Below are positions 58,411 through 64,000 of a stretch of 64,000 nt of DNA, piece by piece (position 1 is the stretch's first letter; every line of letters begins with the position of its first letter). Location of the stretch: positions 13,409,001-13,473,000 of the forward strand of contig NC_088308.1 in the NCBI RefSeq assembly GCF_910592395.1, written 5' to 3'. A program made the translations under genes and the position numbers. The notes beneath the pieces are model-generated. The model saw only the letters and a program-made list of their open reading frames with translations, did not search any database and had not been told where the DNA came from. Source of the DNA: Lineus longissimus. Taxonomy: Eukaryota > Nemertea > Pilidiophora > Heteronemertea > Lineidae.

Positions 58411-58989
58411 CACCAATCTTTCATACCACAACACAAGTAATGGGCATAGCATTTTCAAATGACGACCATTCTTCACAATGAATAACGAAGTAGGCCCTTT
58501 TAAAATGCCTTTTATTTGTCTTTGCCTGAGTGTAAACCTAATCTAATCACAGCCATACAAAGCTATGTTATATGCAGAATATTAAAATGCTTTTTACAGA
58601 AGAATTGGTGTCTGGGCTGAAACATAATAGAGGTGCAAACAATCATCAATATTTTTACAGAAAAAAATCCATCAAAGTCATCTTTTATACACTACACAGT
58701 GCAGGCCCAAGCCTATCCAAGATGGCAGCCGGAATATAATACACAAAGCTTGGTTCAGGTCAAGTTGGTTCTAATAAACGCATGCAATCTTAATTACTAC
58801 TAACACAATTAAGGGGCATACATGGGTGGATTCAGGCCTTTTATGTAATCCTTAAGCGGTTGGGGTGAGGAACTGGGTTGTTTATGGGGTAGCAATTAAC
58901 ACCTTCATGCCAGCACCTCCCTTAAAAGCGGCGTCTGGTGCCGTCTGATTAAACTTGCGTTTCTATTCTAGCTGAAACAGCTGTGTATT

Positions 58990-59838
58990 GTTTTGTTTGG
59001 CAATTAGCAGCTTTCAGGGTTCAGAGTCAAAACACGGCTCAAATTGGTATCCCTGTACCTCTCCCGCCACCATAACATGATCCTTAAGTTCATCTCCTGT
59101 TAAATCAATCTATAGACCCACACAGTATTGAACTTATAGAATCACTTTCGCTTGAACTTGCTGATAACTACTGTAGTCGGCCATTGTTGTTTATATCCTG
59201 AGATACATGGTAATCCGTCATCAACGGAAGATGGTGCTGGTGGTTGTATTTTTAACAGACAATCTGTCTGAGACCCGTTTCCAGCAACAAAAAGCTCAAT
59301 ACTGTTTTATTTCGGGGTTTATATTGCTAATAGAATTATTGAATTGAATTATTTCATATAACTATCCTGAAGAGATATATCCGAAGTTGTACCCTCAAAT
59401 GGTGCTTTGCCTTTCACCTCTATGACCTTGGAAAGTAGGTCAAATCAAAAACATGCAAGATATGTGATGAACCCTTTTTAGGAATACCTATCATACAAAT
59501 CAGAGCTGCTTACCCTCGATTTTTTTAATGTATTGTGGATCTTGTCATTAGAGTGTCACTGCCCATAAGTAACATGTATAGGAGTCACTCTAGTTTCTGA
59601 CACCTGCCTTTTGGCCTCTTTGAATGTGTCTTGGCAGATCATTTGCAGCCATTTTGCAGCTCTCTACAAAAACTCACGCTATTCACGGAAATCCTACTCG
59701 TTCAACGCAATGAGATTTTTATCGAGATTTCATTGTTTGCACAGAGTGCCGCGAGCAAGACTACAGAAATACGGTTAAACCTTTGATAACGAGAAGTCGC
59801 CACGAGTACTGTGTGCACAGTTTCTCAGTTTCGTCATG
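58990..59838. other. no gene; GACCTC fragment at about 59410-59490
   Basis: It contains 'cacctctatgaccttggaaa' plus 'gtaggtcaaatcaaaaac' (59418-59452), a single GACCTC core unit. The remainder has no recognised exon. Confidence 0.5.
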
Positions 59839-60865
59839 TATGGCAAGCCAAAACGGAATTTATTCAAGACTTTAGAATTACCATTCAAGAAGTTATATAT
59901 AAGTTCAAGAAGGAAATATATGTTCAAGACTAAAATATGTTCAACCTTGAATCAAATGTTTTCAACCTTGAATAAAATATGTTCAACCTTGAATAAAATA
60001 TGTTCAACCTTGAATCAAATATGTTCAACCTTGAATAAAATATGTCCAACCTTGAACAAAATATATTCAACCTTGAACAAAATATATTCAAGACTCACGT
60101 GACCATATTCAAGACGCACGTGACCACAAAATTGATGACGTAGAGCGTAGAATCTGTGGTACTTCTGATGTGTTCTGTTTCTCGACATGATTGATTGCCT
60201 GTATAGCCTAAACACTCAAACATGTCAAAAGACAACGAGAATCCGATACAGTGGTGTCGGCCTTAAGAGTGAAAGGTGAGAGGCATTGCGCATTTTGAAC
60301 CTATAATTTGCCTGATATGTCTGTGAAACATGTATCGACTCTGACATTCACTCGGCATCCATGTCATGATGTGTAGGATTACAGTACATGTCAGGTGTAG
60401 GCGGCTAGGTACGTGTACAACCATGTGTCAAAACCTCGTGCGAACAATTCGAGCTCCGAAACGCAACACAAGTACCATGGGTTCGGGAAAGTCCGGACGC
60501 GGGTTCGGGAAAGTCCGTAAAGCATCAAAACATGAGCAACTACGTCATCAATTTTGTGGTCACGTGCGTCTTGAATATGGTCACGTGAGTCTTGAATATA
60601 TTTTGTTCAAGGTTGGACATATTTTATTCAAGGATGAAAATATTTTATACAAGGTTGAACATATTTGATTCAAGGTTGAACATATTTTATTCAAGGTTGA
60701 ACATATTTTATTCAAGGTTGAACATATTTTATTCAAGGTTGAAAACATTTGATTCAAGGTTGAACATATTTTAGTTTTGAACATATATTTCCTTCTTAAA
60801 CTTATATTTAACTTCTTGAATGGTAATTCTAAAGTCTTGAATAAATTCCGCTTTGGCTTGCCATA
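59839..60865. mobile_element. foldback element with tandem-array arms, 6-bp duplication
   Basis: Ends TATGGCAAGCCAAAACGGAA and mirror (one mismatch); GTCATG directly repeated at 59833-59838 and 60866-60871. Each arm holds a tandem array of 'aaccttgaataaaatatgtt' units (59935-60080; mirrored 60600-60770) and finishes inward with 'gactcacgtgaccatattca'. The centre (60130-60540) has no gene. Outer ends and the ACTCACGTGACC inner motif match the integrase element at 45143-50913, so this is probably its non-autonomous relative. Confidence 0.8.
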
Positions 60866-60899
60866 GTCATGCATGGAAAGGGCGGTGGAAGAAACGTAA

Positions 60900-61010
60900 C
60901 ACACACCAAAAAACCTCAAACTAAGCACTGTTTTCGAAACAAGATTCGGACGACGGACACTGCGGTTTTGCATAGACTACCCAACGGACCGCCAAAAAGT
61001 CTGAAAAAAT
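60900..61010 (+). repeat. GACCTC-family 3' tail fragment
   Basis: 'cggacgacggacactgcggt' followed by 'cgccaaaaag' matches the end of array E (40566-40625). It lies directly outside the foldback element. Confidence 0.5.
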
Positions 61011-61135
61011 GGAGAACTTTTTTTTTACAGTCAAATGCTAACATGTTTAGAAATCAGATTTTAATCTTATCAAAATATTTCTAATTTAATGTAACTGTTG
61101 CTTAATTGGATATTTGATCGTTTTGTGATTTTGAA

Positions 61136-61450
61136 ACCCAGTTTCTTGGTATTTAAGATTAGAAAATGGTTCATTTTTCCCATCATTGGGTTTGTTTTGG
61201 CAAATATTTGAGTGCAAAGTGTTCTGAGGTACACATGTTCAACACAACGTTTGGCCTACATATTTTTATGATGTGAACATTAATTTAGAGTCATCTCATG
61301 AGATACAACAGTATATGTGCCGGTCACAAGTTTGCTATTGATTACAACATACAGTAATTATGGATTTTATATAACAAAATTGTAAACTGGCCAGTGAGAG
61401 CATGCAGCTTAATTGCAGTTTGATAATTGTTTTGTTCAGCAAGTTGCATC
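61136..61450 (+). repeat. paralogous empty-site segment
   Basis: Its left part matches 52213-52250 ('gtttcttggtatttaagatt') and the rest matches 55513-55771 then 58986 onward. It thus lacks both the LINE (52250-55512) and Chapaev-like copy 2, giving an uninterrupted reference for both insertions. Confidence 0.6.
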
Positions 61451-62034
61451 TAATCAAAATTTACAAATATGCCTAAATTGTTAGATTGTTCACATACATT
61501 TTCAATGAAATGGCCAGGGCCATTGTGCTCGCCTGTCGATATGAAAGGGAGAGTATGAGGAAGAACTTGTCATTGTTAGGGGTTAATCATGCAATAGTTG
61601 TGGGATGGTGTGGTTTGTCTTGAAAAAGTGGAGTTAATCGTATTGTTTTCCGCGTGCACATGTTACTGACAATGGAATAAGTGAATCGTTATTTGTGGGA
61701 GAAGCTGAGAGATGTTTTACTGGCCAATTAAGACGGGTTTACATGTGTCTTAGCTATTCAGTGACTATTGAAAATAAACAGCGCATTTACATTTTGTAAA
61801 ACCTGCTGTCATTGGCCGAAATTTCAAATGAATGGGATGTACCTGTGGAATTGCGTGTGATTACGCTATCTGGAAAGGAGTATTTATCATCGGCTTGCGA
61901 TTAGAGAGAAATGTTGAAAAATATGATACAAGAACAATTGAAGCAAGGAATGCACAGTATAGAATATGATGTACTGAGTAACTAGGTAGCAGTTTGTATT
62001 CATTTTTGAGACAATAACATAGTTACAAGACAGC
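61451..62034. other. no gene; GACCTC left-end motif
   Basis: 'gaaatggccagggccattgt' at about 61509 is the left terminus of the GACCTC family without the following core units. Otherwise nothing recognised. Confidence 0.45.
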
Positions 62035-62559
62035 CCTATAGTCGGAGTCATAAGTAAATGTCACTGCCCTTTGAGCCGCTGCGCAAAAACTACTGGGCCG
62101 ATTTCTTCAAAGTTTGGTTTTTCTTGAATCTAATTTCGGGACCCAAGAGGATTTTTATATTTCAGTAACCATGGTTACGAAATAATTTTTTTTGTATGTA
62201 TTGGTGTACATTGACGTAGTGTATTGATTTTGATATTTTCTCCTCTGTACTGCTTATTTCTGGATGCATTTTGCTGAAATGTTCAGGTTAATTTTTTTTT
62301 CGTGTGTATCTTTAAAGCTGCCAAGTTTCATTTAGAACTATCCATCAAAAAAAATCGGGCCCTCCAGATTCCCCCAAAATGGCCAAAGGGCTCCAAAGTT
62401 GACAATTTTTTTCTTTATAATTTGCAAATTTCTAACCTGGAAATTGTGTTGGGTCTCAAAGAAAAAGAAAAACCAAATTTTGAAGAAATCGGCCCAATAG
62501 TTTTTGCACAGCGACCCAAAGGGCAGTCAGTGACATTTACTTATGAATCCGACTATAGG
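62035..62559. mobile_element. 525-bp TIR element
   Basis: Arms of about 90 bp: 'cctatagtcggagtcataag' at 62035 mirrors 'ttatgaatccgactatagg' at 62541-62559, followed inward by 'gccctttg(a/g)g(c/t)cgct', 'gggccgatttcttcaaa' and 'ggtttttct'. A one-arm relic of the same family occurs at about 45950-46080 inside the integrase element. Non-coding. Confidence 0.7.
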
Positions 62560-63600
62560 CCTAACTATAAAAGCACTGATGACAGCTACGCTACACTTTC
62601 ATCATTATCATCATCTACTTTAGTCAACCAGCTCAGATGACCTTTCTTGGGGCAGTGATCGGTAACGGTGAACTCCTTCCGACCCAACAGGCAAATGTTT
62701 ACATTCGTGTCTCCGTGTATCATGGATTCATGTGTATACTAAAAACACCGTTGTTGTGTTCACACACTGACTGACTCCGACTGTTTACATTTCTACAGCG
62801 ACGAAAAAAGATCACAAAAATGGTTCTTTTAAGCACTCGTGACATGTTTACAAAAATTAAAGCAAGTGTTTTTAGTAGAGGTTTACCTAATGAGTAGCGT
62901 CTGGGTGATTATAAACAATTAACTTGTGTTTAAAAGCCCACAATGTAACGAAAGGTTCCGGCTTGACGCTAATCTCCACTGACGGCAGCCGCCATTTTGC
63001 CATACTCTCGAAACTTAGGGATCGTCAAATGCAATGGAAATCACATAATTTCTGACACACACTGCTACAATTCATCATTGTATTGTTCTTTCACAGTATT
63101 ATTACGCCACCCCGATTCGCAAGGCAGCTTGTACCAACTGGCTCTGCATTGACTATCCCCATTCCAAGCCGAAGAACAGTGTGACAAGTTTCTCATTTTA
63201 CCTTCCAATCACAGTCAAAATTTTCTAAAACAACCGGCAATGAGGACAAACTAATAATCTCAAACCAATCACAGGAATGTAATCAACACATACAACCTCA
63301 TCCGAAGAGCGGATGATTAAGTTTTAGCATTGATTCAAGGTGGTTTAATTCCTTCTTCGTCTCGCTTCAAATTCATAAAATGGCTGTCTTCCATACTTGT
63401 AGTATGCAGATCTAGTGGCTCAGTACAACACTGCGCATCTGGGATACCCCGACGGATTGCCTCGAACCGCGAAATTCAAAACTGCTGGCAATGTGCCAAC
63501 TGACATTTTTGCACAATACCGCCACCTAGTGATATGAAACAAAATTAATCTATTTAATATCGAAACCTCTATATCAGGCCGACCTCTTAAACTTCATTTC
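62560..63600. other. no gene recognised
   Basis: It includes a GC-rich 'acggcagccgccattttgcc' patch (62982-63001), reminiscent of a translation start on the minus strand, but the frame closes after 8 codons. Confidence 0.4.
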
Positions 63601-63619
63601 AAACTTCAATCTGCTGGAA

Positions 63620-64000
63620 TAAAGAAAATGGGCTTTTTTAACCTTGACCTACTTATACCTGAATAGTAGGTGACACTGACCTAAATCTGTGTCAACATGT
63701 AGAGATGCCCAATAGGTGTCTACATATCAAATTTAGAGAGTCTATGACCAATAGCAAAAAAGTGCCATGATCAAAGAAATTTTAGAGTTCGACCTCTGTG
63801 ACCTTGAAATGAAGGTCAAATCAAAAACCCGTGTGATATGTGATGTACCTTTATTAGTTACACCCACCATAAAATTTTCATCGCTCTAGCTTTAACCATA
63901 AGCTTCAACATGACAAAAATAGGTTTTCAAAGAGCACCCCTTATATGGCAGACCAGCAGTCAAATTGCGCTGATTTTCATTCTGAAGGAAGGTCTTGCCT
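63620..64000 (+). repeat. GACCTC-family repeat, copy G
   Basis: Core 'tcgacctctgtgaccttgaa', then 'gaaggtcaaatcaaaaaccc' and 'gtgatatgtgatgtaccttt' at 63788-63850. It extends past the window edge. Confidence 0.7.

Larger units (their letters stand above)
55772..58985 (+). mobile_element. Chapaev-like DNA transposon, copy 2
   Basis: 3214 bp, TIR CACAGCTGTTTCAGCTA on the left and its mirror ending 58985. TATT duplication at 55768-55771 and 58986-58989. The outer 1.35 kb on the left and the right arm match copy 1 at high identity, but 57124-57574 is unrelated to the equivalent 30254-30812. It lacks the GACCTC insertion. A counterpart without the element is near 61432. Confidence 0.85.

Noticed and set aside
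60130-60668. Protein-coding centre of the foldback element
   Set aside because: The open frame there covers the tandem array and has no recognisable domain; the mirror array gives similar frames on the other strand.
62985-63000. Gene start at ATGGCGGCTGCC on the minus strand
   Set aside because: The frame ends after 8 codons and no donor site follows.
39000-64000. CRISPR-like array reading of regularly spaced repeats
   Set aside because: Units are 86-300 bp, spacers are not unique, and the setting is eukaryotic; these are satellites and transposon arrays.

Overview
The window looks like nuclear DNA of an invertebrate animal. It has spliced exons with GT-AG borders, no prokaryotic operons, and a very dense load of transposons. 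BEL/Pao and CR1/L2-like elements, Harbinger, piggyBac, pogo and CMC-type DNA transposons, and GACCTC-type dispersed repeats with (CGA)n-plus-hairpin ends are all familiar from marine invertebrates (molluscs, brachiopods, non-vertebrate deuterostomes). I cannot decide the phylum from sequence alone.

Host genes are sparse. The best-supported one lies on the minus strand. Five exons (43664-43784, 18815-19053, 14386-14606, 7041-7404, 6662-6835) have canonical splice sites and matching codon phases. They end in a stop with an AATAAA signal 70 bases beyond it. A sixth exon (44112-44219) probably belongs upstream but appears to have lost two bases in a GT run. The product is a Ser/Asn/Asp-rich, apparently disordered C-terminal region that I do not recognise. 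Two possible first exons are weaker: 8850-8982 on the minus strand and 44550-44663 on the plus strand.

Everything else is mobile or repeated DNA, much of it nested. From left to right: GACCTC repeat (1-1150); TTAA-flanked element with a second TIR element inside (1313-2217); Harbinger-type MITE inside another TIR element (3727-4895); pogo-like and piggyBac-like MITEs (9133-9822); hairpin element (10306-10475); CR1/L2-like LINE with a mutated RT active site (11545-13830); decayed LINE with a Harbinger derivative inserted (14790-17640); three-unit repeat (17640-18560); piggyBac-like 5' fragment (19185 onward); Chapaev-like DNA transposon copy 1 (20650-33546), split by an 8.2-kb BEL/Pao retrotransposon (20657-28905) and by a 1.55-kb GACCTC repeat (31785-33330); LINE on the minus strand (35544-39030); GACCTC array (39090-40625); element with 9-bp target duplication (40931-41886); 5.8-kb element with 0.5-kb terminal arrays carrying a three-exon integrase-type transposase (45143-50913); MITE with a tRNA-like segment (51657-52206); LINE with a deleted RT (about 52250-55512); Chapaev-like copy 2 (55772-58985); small foldback relative of the integrase element (59839-60865); another TIR element (62035-62559).

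The main result is that the nesting allows exact element boundaries and target duplications to be read. The two Chapaev-like copies have perfect TIRs, 4-bp duplications (ATCA, TATT) and nearly identical arms but unrelated internal coding cassettes. The integrase element and the small foldback element share ends and architecture, which suggests an autonomous/non-autonomous pair. The dispersed GACCTC repeat carries a conserved cluster of nuclear-receptor-type half-sites.
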